DNA of 64,000 nt, taken from the NCBI GenBank assembly GCA_016291655.1, contig JAEEYF010000040.1:32045-96044 (forward strand). Reading direction: 5' to 3'. Below are positions 7,948 to 15,979 of the stretch, piece after piece. The translations under genes and the position numbers were made by a program. The notes below the pieces were generated by a model, which saw nothing but the letters and a program-made list of their open reading frames with translations, was not told the origin of the DNA and searched no databases. This DNA is from Lachnospiraceae bacterium. Its GTDB lineage: Bacteria; Bacillota; Clostridia; Lachnospirales; Lachnospiraceae. The number at the start of each line of letters is the position of its first letter. Position 1 is the first letter of the stretch.

Positions 7948-9574
7948 GAGGGCGGAGGAGTTGAGAGCGGCTGAAATGCCGCTTTTGACCCGCGCCCTTT
8001 TTGAGATTTTTGAAAAAAACGGAAATCGTCTGGAGTACGAGAACGTTTATTTCAGAAGACGGGAATTCCTGTCTGTCTATGCGCTTGCAGTCATTGCTGA
8101 GAAGCGGCCGGAGGATGTCGAAAAGCTGGAAGAGGTTCTGCGGGGCATATGCACCGAGGAGACCTGGGCACTGCCTGCACATTGCGACACGAAAAAGCGG
8201 CCTGATATAGAAAAGGAATTGGATCTTTTTAATTCGGAGACGGCGGGAGCACTTTCGGAAATAATTGCAGATTGCGGCGGGCTTTTGGATAAGGAACTGC
8301 AAAGAAGAGTGAAAGAGGAGATCTTTAGAAGGGTTTTGCAACCTTTTGTCGAGGGCGGACCCTTTGGCTTTGAAAATGCGCCGCATAACTGGAATGCGGT
8401 CTGCTGCGGCTCCATAGGCGTTGCGCTCATCAACTGCGGTGAGGAACTGCTTGGAAAAGCCGAAGCGGAAAGAGGGCTGGAACGGATCGATTCCTCGTTG
8501 GCCCGCTTCATCGACAGCTTTCCGGAAGACGGAGTGTGCCTTGAAGGTGCGGGGTATTTTAATTACGGGATGAGTTTTCTCACGGCCTATGTGAGAAGAT
8601 ATGAAGAGAGAAAGGGCAAAAAAGCCGATTTCTTCTATGTGCCGAAGACAAAAGCACTTGCGGAGTTCCCCAATGTTGTCTATTTCGGAAACGGCATGGC
8701 GGTAAATTTTTCGGATGCCTCCGAGGAGGAAAAACTGCATGCGGGAATTTTGCAGGAATTTCAGGCGGCGTTCGGTACGGAATATACGATTGACGAAAGG
8801 ATCGTTTCCGAGCTTGATACGGATCCGTGCTACAGATTTCTCCCGCTTGCCGATGACCTTAAATACGGCGGAGAACTTAAGACCGGCAAAGGAAAAGGAT
8901 CGGGAAGAGTGAGCTTTCTGAAGGATGCCGAGTGGCTGATAGCGGAGAATCCCAAGGGCTGCGGCTTTGCAATAAAGGGCGGACATAATGCTGAACCGCA
9001 CAATCACAACGATGTGGGGAGTTTCATTTACCTTAACGGGAAAGAGACTGTTGCCTGCGACCTCGGAGCAGGGGAATATACCGCCGATTACTTCGGAGCC
9101 AAAAGATATGAAATATTGTGCAATTCCTCCCTGGGTCATTCATTGCCGGTCATCGGCGGGAAGGGGCAGAAAGAAGGAAAGGATGCAAGGACCGAAGGCT
9201 TTAAGGCAGTGTTTGAAGAAAACAAGGTGATCGTGGCGACTGATCTGACCGCCTGTTATGAAGGGACCGATGCAAAAGCGGTTTTCAGAAAAGCTGTGTT
9301 TGACAGGCTTAACGGCGATCTGGAGATCACGGACGAGATCGTGGCGGACGCGGAGGTCAGCGACAGGATAATATCAAAGCATGACATAGCGGACAGGATC
9401 GACGTGCTGAGTGATGACTGCGAGCTTCAAATGCGGACTGAGATTTTTATGAACCATAAAGGCGAGGCTGAAAAGGTTTTCATTTTTGAGATAAAGGAGA
9501 AGAAAAATGGAGTTGATCAAAAGGGATATTACAGTAAAAGGTTTCACAGCATCTCTTACAGGTTACATACTTGA
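7904..9574 (+). CDS. Heparinase II/III family protein
   Basis: Belongs to the heparinase II/III-like polysaccharide lyase superfamily: an N-terminal alpha-toroid (about 1-320) followed by a beta-sandwich domain. The diagnostic segment is GGHNAEPHNHNDVGSFIYLNG, in which the His/Asn cluster contributes to metal and substrate sites, followed by DLGAGEYTADYF. No signal peptide is seen, so it is probably cytosolic and would act on imported oligosaccharides; the substrate is unknown. The start is uncertain: ATG 7904 or 7913, both inside the pyrE end and without a good SD, but helix residues RAEELRAAEMPLL belong to the fold, so later starts are unlikely. The C-terminus overlaps the next gene by 68 bp, unusually long; the natural end may be nearer 9506. 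Confidence 0.8.
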   Translation: MLTMNNTALKSRIIKRAEELRAAEMPLLTRALFEIFEKNGNRLEYENVYFRRREFLSVYALAVIAEKRPEDVEKLEEVLRGICTEETWALPAHCDTKKRPDIEKELDLFNSETAGALSEIIADCGGLLDKELQRRVKEEIFRRVLQPFVEGGPFGFENAPHNWNAVCCGSIGVALINCGEELLGKAEAERGLERIDSSLARFIDSFPEDGVCLEGAGYFNYGMSFLTAYVRRYEERKGKKADFFYVPKTKALAEFPNVVYFGNGMAVNFSDASEEEKLHAGILQEFQAAFGTEYTIDERIVSELDTDPCYRFLPLADDLKYGGELKTGKGKGSGRVSFLKDAEWLIAENPKGCGFAIKGGHNAEPHNHNDVGSFIYLNGKETVACDLGAGEYTADYFGAKRYEILCNSSLGHSLPVIGGKGQKEGKDARTEGFKAVFEENKVIVATDLTACYEGTDAKAVFRKAVFDRLNGDLEITDEIVADAEVSDRIISKHDIADRIDVLSDDCELQMRTEIFMNHKGEAEKVFIFEIKEKKNGVDQKGYYSKRFHSISYRLHT

Positions 9575-10331
9575 CAATTACGAGGATATTGACATTAACA
9601 GGAAGAGGAGTGCGATCCTCATATGCCCCGGAGGTGCATATGCGTGGACGTCCCCCAGAGAGGCGGAGCCCATAGCTGTCAGGTTTTCGGCTCACGGTTT
9701 TCAGTGCTTTGTGCTGAATTATTCATGTGCGCCCACGGGTGCGGAGTATCCTGTGGCACTTGCCCAGGCACTTCTTGCGATCAAGACGATAAGAGAAAAT
9801 TCCGATGCGTGGCATGTGGATCCGGACAAGATAGCGATCTGCGGATTTTCCGCAGGCGGTCATCTTGCGGCAAACGTTTCCTGCGATTTTAATAACGGAG
9901 AGGCTCTTGAACTTATCAAGGCAAAGAAGGATGAAAGCAAGCCCAATGCAGCTTTGTTGTGCTATCCCGTGATCTCTTCGGGAGACGTTGCCCACAAGGA
10001 CAGCATTAAGAATCTTTTGGGTTCACGCTTCAGTAAGGATATGGAAGAGGAGGTTTCTCTTGAAAAGAGGGTTACTGAAAACAATCCTCCCACATTCCTT
10101 TGGCACACCTTTGAGGACGGCTGTGTTCCGGTGCAAAACTCCTTATTGTTTGCTCTTGCTCTGAAGGAAAAGAATGTTCCCTGTGAACTTCATGTATTTC
10201 CCTTCGGCGGTCACGGACTTTCCCTTGCGGATCCGGAGACAAACAGGGAATGGGACAAGCACAAGCTTGAGGAGATCAGGCAGTGGCCTGAGTTGGCATC
10301 GGTTTTCCTTAAGAATGTTTTCGGAGAATAA
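9507..10331 (+). CDS. Alpha/beta hydrolase, acetylxylan/carbohydrate-esterase-like
   Basis: Alpha/beta-hydrolase of the BD-FAE/esterase-lipase type that often removes acetyl or feruloyl groups from plant polysaccharides. The oxyanion loop is CPGGAYAW, the nucleophile elbow GFSAGG gives Ser115, and the probable acid and base are Asp204 (FEDGCVP) and His236 (FGGHGL). There is no signal peptide, so it is intracellular. AAAGGAG 7 bases before ATG 9507 supports this start even though it lies inside the preceding gene. Co-transcription with the heparinase-like gene suggests joint work on esterified uronic-acid-containing oligosaccharides; this is inference. Confidence 0.85.
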   Translation: MELIKRDITVKGFTASLTGYILDNYEDIDINRKRSAILICPGGAYAWTSPREAEPIAVRFSAHGFQCFVLNYSCAPTGAEYPVALAQALLAIKTIRENSDAWHVDPDKIAICGFSAGGHLAANVSCDFNNGEALELIKAKKDESKPNAALLCYPVISSGDVAHKDSIKNLLGSRFSKDMEEEVSLEKRVTENNPPTFLWHTFEDGCVPVQNSLLFALALKEKNVPCELHVFPFGGHGLSLADPETNREWDKHKLEEIRQWPELASVFLKNVFGE

Positions 10332-10378
10332 GAAGCCTGCAAGGCGTGTTTTGAGACTCAATTAATTTCGTAAATAAA

Positions 10379-10407
10379 GTGACAATAAAAGTTATAAGTG
10401 CTATAAT
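10379..10407 (+). promoter_or_regulatory. Promoter of the ASST-like gene
   Basis: GTGACA (10379-10384), 17-bp spacer, TATAAT (10402-10407), 49 bp before the ATG. Confidence 0.65.
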
Positions 10408-10456
10408 TGATTCCGAATATGGTTTAATTACGGCACTTTTTTTGACGAGGAATGAC

Positions 10457-12271
10457 ATGAAGAAGGTTAACGGGATTCTAATAGTAATAGCGATTCTTAG
10501 CTTAGGGCTTTTATTTTTTATTGCCTATGCAACGGGACTGATCGAACTGCCCCAAAAACAGAGCGAGCCCGACGATCTTCAACAGCAGGTTAAGGATGAC
10601 TATGCCCGCGATTTTACCAAGAATAAGGAGATCACGGTTAAGGTTTCGGAAAATCTTTTTCTCTACAGAGACATTCAACAGGTTTATTCTTATGAATTCC
10701 AGAAGGAAGTGCGCGACAATATCGAACGCATGATAGAAGTGGGAGACTATACGGAAGACAATCCGCTCCTCATTTTGAATCCTTTCTGTACAAATTCCCA
10801 ATCCCTTTATACTTACTTTGAAACAAGCTACCCTTGTGCGGTCTCCTATTCCATACACACCTCCGCACTGACATCCGCGGTTCCCGATTTCGGCGGACAC
10901 GTAAAAGCGGTCGAGGTCGGAAATTCCTATGTTCACGAGTTTGCGATCACAGGTCTTGTTCCCAATGAAAAGAACATCATTTCACTCTATATGGTGGATG
11001 AAAAAGGGGAGAAGAGACAGCGCACGTTCTATTATGATTTCGGAAACGTTTATTCACACAGGGAGACGGCTTTGAACGTTGCGGCAGGCACCAAGACCGT
11101 CACGGACGAAGAGACCGGCGAAGAAAAGACGGTGAATGCCAGCGACATTACTCTGGAAGAGGGCTTATATGCAGTGTTCTCGCAGAGAAATGATTTCGCA
11201 CCCTATGTGAAGATATATGATAATGACGGTTACCTGAGAAGCGAGATCCCGTTGGAGGAAGTTTTCGCCAAGAAGCTTCTGGTTAAAGACGGTGAGATCT
11301 ACCTTTTCGTATCCGCAAACAAACTTGTAAGGATCAATTCCCTCGGAGAGGTTACGCATATATACAGGATCAATGATTACACCCTGACAGGCGACTGGTG
11401 CATGGATGAAAAGGGCAATATTCTCGCTACGGCAACGAGAAATGACAGGATGAGAACCTCGATGAGAGATTGTATCGTCATAATTGATTTTACAGACGAA
11501 GACATATACATGCTGATCGATTTTGCAAAGCTCATGACAGACGTTCACCTTTTGGAGTGTGTCGCAAAGAGTGAACCTGACTGGATAGGGATTACGGGCG
11601 TTTCCTATGTGGGCGAAAACATGATCGTGGTTTCTTCGGAAAAACTGAATTCCATGATCAAGATCCGCAGGATCTATAACGATCCGAGACCGGTTTATTT
11701 CGCGGGAGATCCGGGAAAGCTTAAGGGTACTGCTTATGAAGACCTTTACCTTAACAATGAAGGTAATTTCGCTTTTTCCTCGACTACGGATACGGTCGGA
11801 TACATCGAATATGACAAGATAAGAACGACTCGTCAGTACATATGGACGATGGACAGGAACATCAAATACAAATACGGCAAAAAGGAAGAACCTTTCGGCT
11901 ATTACGTCAGATATCTGACGGATGAACAGGAAAAGACCGTCAGACTTTACGAATCGGTGAAGCTTCCCAAGGTTACCGAGGATTTCAGTCTATACAAGTT
12001 TAATGATAATTGGCTTTATGTCGGCGGAGACGAAAGCGTATTCTACGAATATGATCAATGGTTCGATCTGATCGCAACCTTTACTTTCACACCGGAGAAG
12101 GTCAGAAAAACGGTTGAACAAATGGACTACGAAGAGGACAATCCGCCTCCGGATGACTCGGTAAAATATATAGGAATATGCAAGTTTGATCCGTTTGACT
12201 ATCTGTTTGCCGAAGAAGAAATTGTATACAAGAACAGCGCATATGAGGAGCAGATGAACGCTGCCGAATAG
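10457..12271 (+). CDS. Arylsulfotransferase (ASST)-like membrane-anchored propeller protein, catalytic His missing
   Basis: 604 residues with one N-terminal membrane anchor (about 5-27) and an extracellular remainder. The segment about 95-190 (ILNPFCTNSQSLYTYFETSY, then HEFAITGLVPNEKN) resembles the ASST N-terminal Ig-like domain. The rest resembles the six-bladed ASST propeller: VKIYDNDGYLR, a DW motif followed by MIVVSSEKLNSMIKI, and GDPGKLKGTAYEDLYL. In active ASST the DW motif reads DWxHxN and a QHA motif carries the sulfurylated His. Here residues 375-381 read DWIGITG and no QHA is seen, so it is probably not a sulfotransferase. The start is fixed by GAGG 6 bases before ATG 10457. Family assignment is from remembered motifs, not a search. 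It may be a sensor or binding protein. Confidence 0.6.
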   Translation: MKKVNGILIVIAILSLGLLFFIAYATGLIELPQKQSEPDDLQQQVKDDYARDFTKNKEITVKVSENLFLYRDIQQVYSYEFQKEVRDNIERMIEVGDYTEDNPLLILNPFCTNSQSLYTYFETSYPCAVSYSIHTSALTSAVPDFGGHVKAVEVGNSYVHEFAITGLVPNEKNIISLYMVDEKGEKRQRTFYYDFGNVYSHRETALNVAAGTKTVTDEETGEEKTVNASDITLEEGLYAVFSQRNDFAPYVKIYDNDGYLRSEIPLEEVFAKKLLVKDGEIYLFVSANKLVRINSLGEVTHIYRINDYTLTGDWCMDEKGNILATATRNDRMRTSMRDCIVIIDFTDEDIYMLIDFAKLMTDVHLLECVAKSEPDWIGITGVSYVGENMIVVSSEKLNSMIKIRRIYNDPRPVYFAGDPGKLKGTAYEDLYLNNEGNFAFSSTTDTVGYIEYDKIRTTRQYIWTMDRNIKYKYGKKEEPFGYYVRYLTDEQEKTVRLYESVKLPKVTEDFSLYKFNDNWLYVGGDESVFYEYDQWFDLIATFTFTPEKVRKTVEQMDYEEDNPPPDDSVKYIGICKFDPFDYLFAEEEIVYKNSAYEEQMNAAE

Positions 12272-12293
12272 CGCACGATCAACAGAGGTTTTA

Positions 12294-14297
12294 ATGGGAA
12301 AAAGGTTATTTATAGCGGAAAAGCCGAGTGTGGCCCAGGAATTTGCCAAGGCACTCCACGAGGATTTTACGCGCAAAGACGGCTATCAGGAGTCGGCAAA
12401 TTCTGTTGTCACCTGGTGCGTGGGGCATCTGGTCACAATGAGTTACCCTGAGGTTTACGATCCGGAACTGGCAAGATGGAAGTTCGAGAGCTTGCCTTTT
12501 TTGCCGGAACAATACAAGTATGAGATCATTCCTGCGGTCAAAAAGCAGTTCGAGATCGTGAAGGGGCTGCTTTGCCGCGGGGACGTGGAATGCATATACA
12601 TATGCACCGACTCGGGACGTGAAGGAGAATACATATACCGGCTTGTGGACATGATGGCGCAGGTGCCTGCGGACAAGGTTCGCAAGAGAGTGTGGATCGA
12701 TTCCCAGACCGAGGAGGAGATCAAAAGAGGCATAGACAGTGCCAAGACATGGGATGCCTACGACAATCTTTCGGAAGCGGCATTTTTGAGAGCGAAGGAA
12801 GATTATCTGATGGGCATCAACTTTTCCAGAGCACTCACCATCAAATACGGCTACAATGTTAAGAAATTCCTGAACATGGAAAAGCTCGGAGCCATTTCGG
12901 TGGGAAGAGTGATGACCTGCGTTTTGGGTATGGTTGTCAGAAGAGAACGGGAGATCCGTGAATTCACAGAAACTCCCTTTTATCGTGTGGTCCTTAAGGC
13001 GGAGCCGAGCATAGAAGCGGAATTCAGAGCGGTTGAGGGGAGTAAGTACTTCAACACGCCCGCAATGTACAAGGAAAACGGTTTCAAGGAAAGAAAAACG
13101 GCAGAGGAGCTGATAGAGAGCCTTAAGGGGCAGCAGGCAACGGTGGTTTCGTTTGAAAAGAAGACCGAGAAAAAGAACCCGCCGCTTTTGTACAATCTGG
13201 CCGAGGCTCAGAATGACTGCTCGAGAATACTGAAGATCAGTCCGGATGAAACCTTGAAGGTTATCCAGGATCTGTATGAAAAGAAGCTGGTTACCTATCC
13301 GAGAACGGATGCCAGAGTGCTTTCCACTGCTGTTTCCAAGGAGATCGCAAAAAATATCGCGGGACTCAAAAACTACGGACCGCTGTCGGCCTTTGCCGCC
13401 GAGGTGCTTAACGAAAAAAAGTATGCGGGCCTTGCAAAGACCAGATACGTGGATGACAAGAAGATCACGGATCACTATGCCATCATCCCTACGGGACAGG
13501 GCTTCGGAGAACTGGGGAAACTCAGTTTGCTGGAACAGAAGGTATATGACCTGATCGCAAGGAGATTCCTCAGCATTTTCTACCCGCCCACAGTGTACAA
13601 TAAGGACTCGATCGTCCTCAAGGTGGGAGAGGAAAGCTTTTTTGCAAGCTTTAAAGCCATGAAGGATGAAGGCTATCTCAAGGTTGCAAATACCAAAAAG
13701 AAAGAGGCTGCAAAGCCTCAGGACAATAATGATGACAAGAAAGCGGAGGACGAAGCCGACACGGAGATAACGGCGGAAGTGCTCGAGGTCATCAATAAGA
13801 TCAAACAAGGCGATGTCCTGAAGGTTTTGGGCATGGAGATAAAGGAGGGCAAAACATCCCCGCCGAAACGTTATTCCTCAGGTTCGCTGATCCTTGCAAT
13901 GGAAAATGCGGGACAGTTCATTGAGGACGAAGAATTAAGGGCACAGATCAAGGGCTCGGGCATCGGAACCAGCGCTACCAGGGCAGAGATACTGAACAAG
14001 CTGGTAAAGATCAGGTATCTGAACCTTAACAAAAAGACGCAGATCTTTTCACCCACCGAATTGGGAGAGATCATTCATGAGGTGGTTACGGGGTCTATCT
14101 CGTCACTTCTCAGAGCAGATCTTACCGCAAGCTGGGAAAAAGGGCTTACACAGGTGGCGGAAGGACAGATCACCGGAAAAGAATATATGGAAAAGCTCGA
14201 AGGCTATGTCACAAAGATGATAGAAAGAGTGAGAACAAGCAACATAAGCTCTGCTCTGAACAATGCCTTTTTGAGCGTGGAAAGGAATTATAAATGA
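12294..14297 (+). CDS. topB: DNA topoisomerase III (type IA)
   Basis: Single-strand passing topoisomerase that decatenates recombination and replication intermediates. The TOPRIM domain starts at RLFIAEKPSVAQEFAKAL and includes CTDSGREGEYIYRL. The catalytic tyrosine is Tyr335 in VTYPRTDARVLS, the exact type IA active-site context. The C-terminal region (about 500-660) has GIGTSATRAEILNKL and PTELGEI, typical of TopB. There are no C-terminal zinc ribbons. A short Lys/Asp/Glu-rich insertion lies at about 465-490. At 667 residues it is slightly shorter than many TopB proteins. It overlaps the next gene by ATGA, so the two are coupled. Confidence 0.95.
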   Translation: MGKRLFIAEKPSVAQEFAKALHEDFTRKDGYQESANSVVTWCVGHLVTMSYPEVYDPELARWKFESLPFLPEQYKYEIIPAVKKQFEIVKGLLCRGDVECIYICTDSGREGEYIYRLVDMMAQVPADKVRKRVWIDSQTEEEIKRGIDSAKTWDAYDNLSEAAFLRAKEDYLMGINFSRALTIKYGYNVKKFLNMEKLGAISVGRVMTCVLGMVVRREREIREFTETPFYRVVLKAEPSIEAEFRAVEGSKYFNTPAMYKENGFKERKTAEELIESLKGQQATVVSFEKKTEKKNPPLLYNLAEAQNDCSRILKISPDETLKVIQDLYEKKLVTYPRTDARVLSTAVSKEIAKNIAGLKNYGPLSAFAAEVLNEKKYAGLAKTRYVDDKKITDHYAIIPTGQGFGELGKLSLLEQKVYDLIARRFLSIFYPPTVYNKDSIVLKVGEESFFASFKAMKDEGYLKVANTKKKEAAKPQDNNDDKKAEDEADTEITAEVLEVINKIKQGDVLKVLGMEIKEGKTSPPKRYSSGSLILAMENAGQFIEDEELRAQIKGSGIGTSATRAEILNKLVKIRYLNLNKKTQIFSPTELGEIIHEVVTGSISSLLRADLTASWEKGLTQVAEGQITGKEYMEKLEGYVTKMIERVRTSNISSALNNAFLSVERNYK

Positions 14298-14965
14298 TAT
14301 CGGATTACAGTACCAAAAAACTCTTTAAGACAGAGGAGTCCATTGCCATAGAGGAGATACGGAAATATGAATATCCGTGGCAGATCCTTCCTCATATAGG
14401 AGAGATCATATTAAAGATCGGAGCGACTTTGGGAGAGGATTATGAAAAAGCCGGTGAGGACGTATGGATCCACAAGACCGCAAATGTATTTCCCTCAGCT
14501 TATGTCAAAGGACCCTGCATCATCGGAGAGGGAGCCGAGGTTCGTCACTGCGCGTTCATCAGAGGCGATGTGCTTGTGGGAGCGCATGCTGTGGTAGGTA
14601 ATTCCACCGAGCTTAAGAACGTTATCCTTTTTAACAACGTTCAGGTGCCTCACTATAACTACGTGGGAGACTCTGTTCTGGGCTTCAGATCGCATATGGG
14701 CGCGGGCTCCATCACCTCCAACGTAAAGTCCGATAAAACCCTTGTGGTGGTTAAGGACCTTGTAAGCGGCGAATGCTTTGAGACCGGGCTCAGGAAAATG
14801 GGCGCTGTACTCGGAGACGATGTGGAAGTGGGCTGTGGCTCGGTGCTTAATCCGGGAACGGTCATAGGCAGCGGCAGCAACATCTATCCGCTTTCTTCCG
14901 TCAGAGGCTGTGTTCCGGGCGGAAATATATACAAGAACAAAAATGAGATCGTAATTAAAAAATAA
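14294..14965 (+). CDS. Left-handed beta-helix (hexapeptide-repeat) protein, GlmU C-terminal-like
   Basis: About 150 residues of hexapeptide repeats ([LIV]-G-x4) from residue 58 on: HKTANVFPSAYVKGPCIIGE, then CAFIRGDVLVGAHAVVG and GCGSVLNPGTVIGSGSNIYP. This forms a left-handed parallel beta helix like the acetyltransferase half of GlmU or gamma-class acyltransferases. The nucleotidyltransferase half is absent. The first 55 residues are helical. GNSTELKNVILF and SHMGAGSITSNVKSD resemble the GlmU active-site region, suggesting an N-acyltransferase on a sugar nucleotide, but the substrate is unknown. It overlaps topB by ATGA and precedes the S1 gene by 9 bp. Such proteins are often annotated as UDP-GlcNAc pyrophosphorylase-like. 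Confidence 0.75.
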   Translation: MISDYSTKKLFKTEESIAIEEIRKYEYPWQILPHIGEIILKIGATLGEDYEKAGEDVWIHKTANVFPSAYVKGPCIIGEGAEVRHCAFIRGDVLVGAHAVVGNSTELKNVILFNNVQVPHYNYVGDSVLGFRSHMGAGSITSNVKSDKTLVVVKDLVSGECFETGLRKMGAVLGDDVEVGCGSVLNPGTVIGSGSNIYPLSSVRGCVPGGNIYKNKNEIVIKK

Positions 14966-14974
14966 GGGGTAAAC

Positions 14975-15898
14975 ATGAGCGAAGAGATTAAAGACATGAC
15001 AATGGCCGATTTTGAAAAAGAGATCAACGGATCCTTCAGGGCGGTAAACCCCGGAGACATTGTTACCGGAACTGTTATTGGCATATCCGATACCGAGGTC
15101 ACGGTGGATCTTAATTATTTTGCGGAAGGCATAATCAAGTTGGAAGAGCTTTCCAACGATCCGCGTTTTTCCATTAAGGGAGATGTAAGCATAGGCGAAG
15201 AGATCCGCGCGGTGGTCATCAGAGAGGACAGAGCGGGCAACATCCTTCTTTCCAAAAAGCAGGCAGATGACATCCTTGCATGGGACAAGCTGAGAGAACT
15301 GATGCAGGCTAAGAAAGTGGTCAGCGTGAAGATAGCCGAAAGCACCAACGCAGGAGTGATCACCTATCTTGAAGGCATAAGAGCTTTCATTCCCGCTTCA
15401 AAGCTTGGCTTTACATATGCAGAGGACACATCATCTTTTGTGGGGAAGACAATGGATGCCATAGTGATCACCGTTAATGAAAGCGAAAAAAAGCTTGTTC
15501 TCTCGGTGAAGGATGTTCTGTACGACCGTGAAAGAGAGGAAAGAAATTCCAGAATAGCAAGGATACCCATCGGTACGGTTGTTGAAGGTACCGTGGAGAG
15601 GATCGAGCAGTACGGCGCTTTCGTTTCCATAGGCGACGATCTTCAAGGGCTTTTACATATCTCACAGATCAGTGACAGAAGGCTCAAATCTCCCAAGGAG
15701 GAGCTTGAACTCGGACAGAAGGTAAAGGTTAAGATCATCGACGTAAAGGAAGGCAAGATATCCCTTTCAATGAAGGATGTCAGGGAAAAGGATGAAGTGG
15801 AGGAAGCGATCGATGAAGCTCCCGCAGACTACACTTTCGGAGATGACGAACCCGTGACAATGGCGGGATTATTTGCGGGTATCAATTTGAAAAAGTAG
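14975..15898 (+). CDS. S1 RNA-binding domain protein (ribosomal protein S1-like)
   Basis: 307 residues with three S1 (OB-fold) units: about 22-90 (PGDIVTGTVIGISDTEVTVDL), about 105-175 (partly degenerate: GVITYLEGIRAFIPASKLG) and about 190-262 (GTVVEGTVERIEQYGAFVSI, then GLLHISQIS). The third is canonical. This matches the short S1-like proteins of Firmicutes that bind mRNA or ribosomes; full S1 has four to six domains. It is probably cytosolic and translation-related. ATG 14975 follows AGGGGTAAAC. It closes the topB run; the next gene has its own promoter. Confidence 0.85.
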   Translation: MSEEIKDMTMADFEKEINGSFRAVNPGDIVTGTVIGISDTEVTVDLNYFAEGIIKLEELSNDPRFSIKGDVSIGEEIRAVVIREDRAGNILLSKKQADDILAWDKLRELMQAKKVVSVKIAESTNAGVITYLEGIRAFIPASKLGFTYAEDTSSFVGKTMDAIVITVNESEKKLVLSVKDVLYDREREERNSRIARIPIGTVVEGTVERIEQYGAFVSIGDDLQGLLHISQISDRRLKSPKEELELGQKVKVKIIDVKEGKISLSMKDVREKDEVEEAIDEAPADYTFGDDEPVTMAGLFAGINLKK

Positions 15899-15909
15899 GC
15901 GAAATGACC

Positions 15910-15938
15910 TTGCGGTTTGCAGGTAAAATTTGTATACT
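15910..15938 (+). promoter_or_regulatory. Promoter of the 598-residue unknown gene
   Basis: TTGCGG (15910-15915), 17-bp spacer, TATACT (15933-15938). It lies downstream of the extended open frame's first possible start, so it supports the later ATG at 15980. Confidence 0.6.
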
Positions 15939-15979
15939 TATATTTTGAGAATGATTTAACAATTCATCGGGAGGATAAT

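Noticed and set aside
12306..13808. 500-codon minus-strand open frame over topB
   Set aside because: Antisense to intact TopB motifs; the length reflects codon bias of topB, not a gene.
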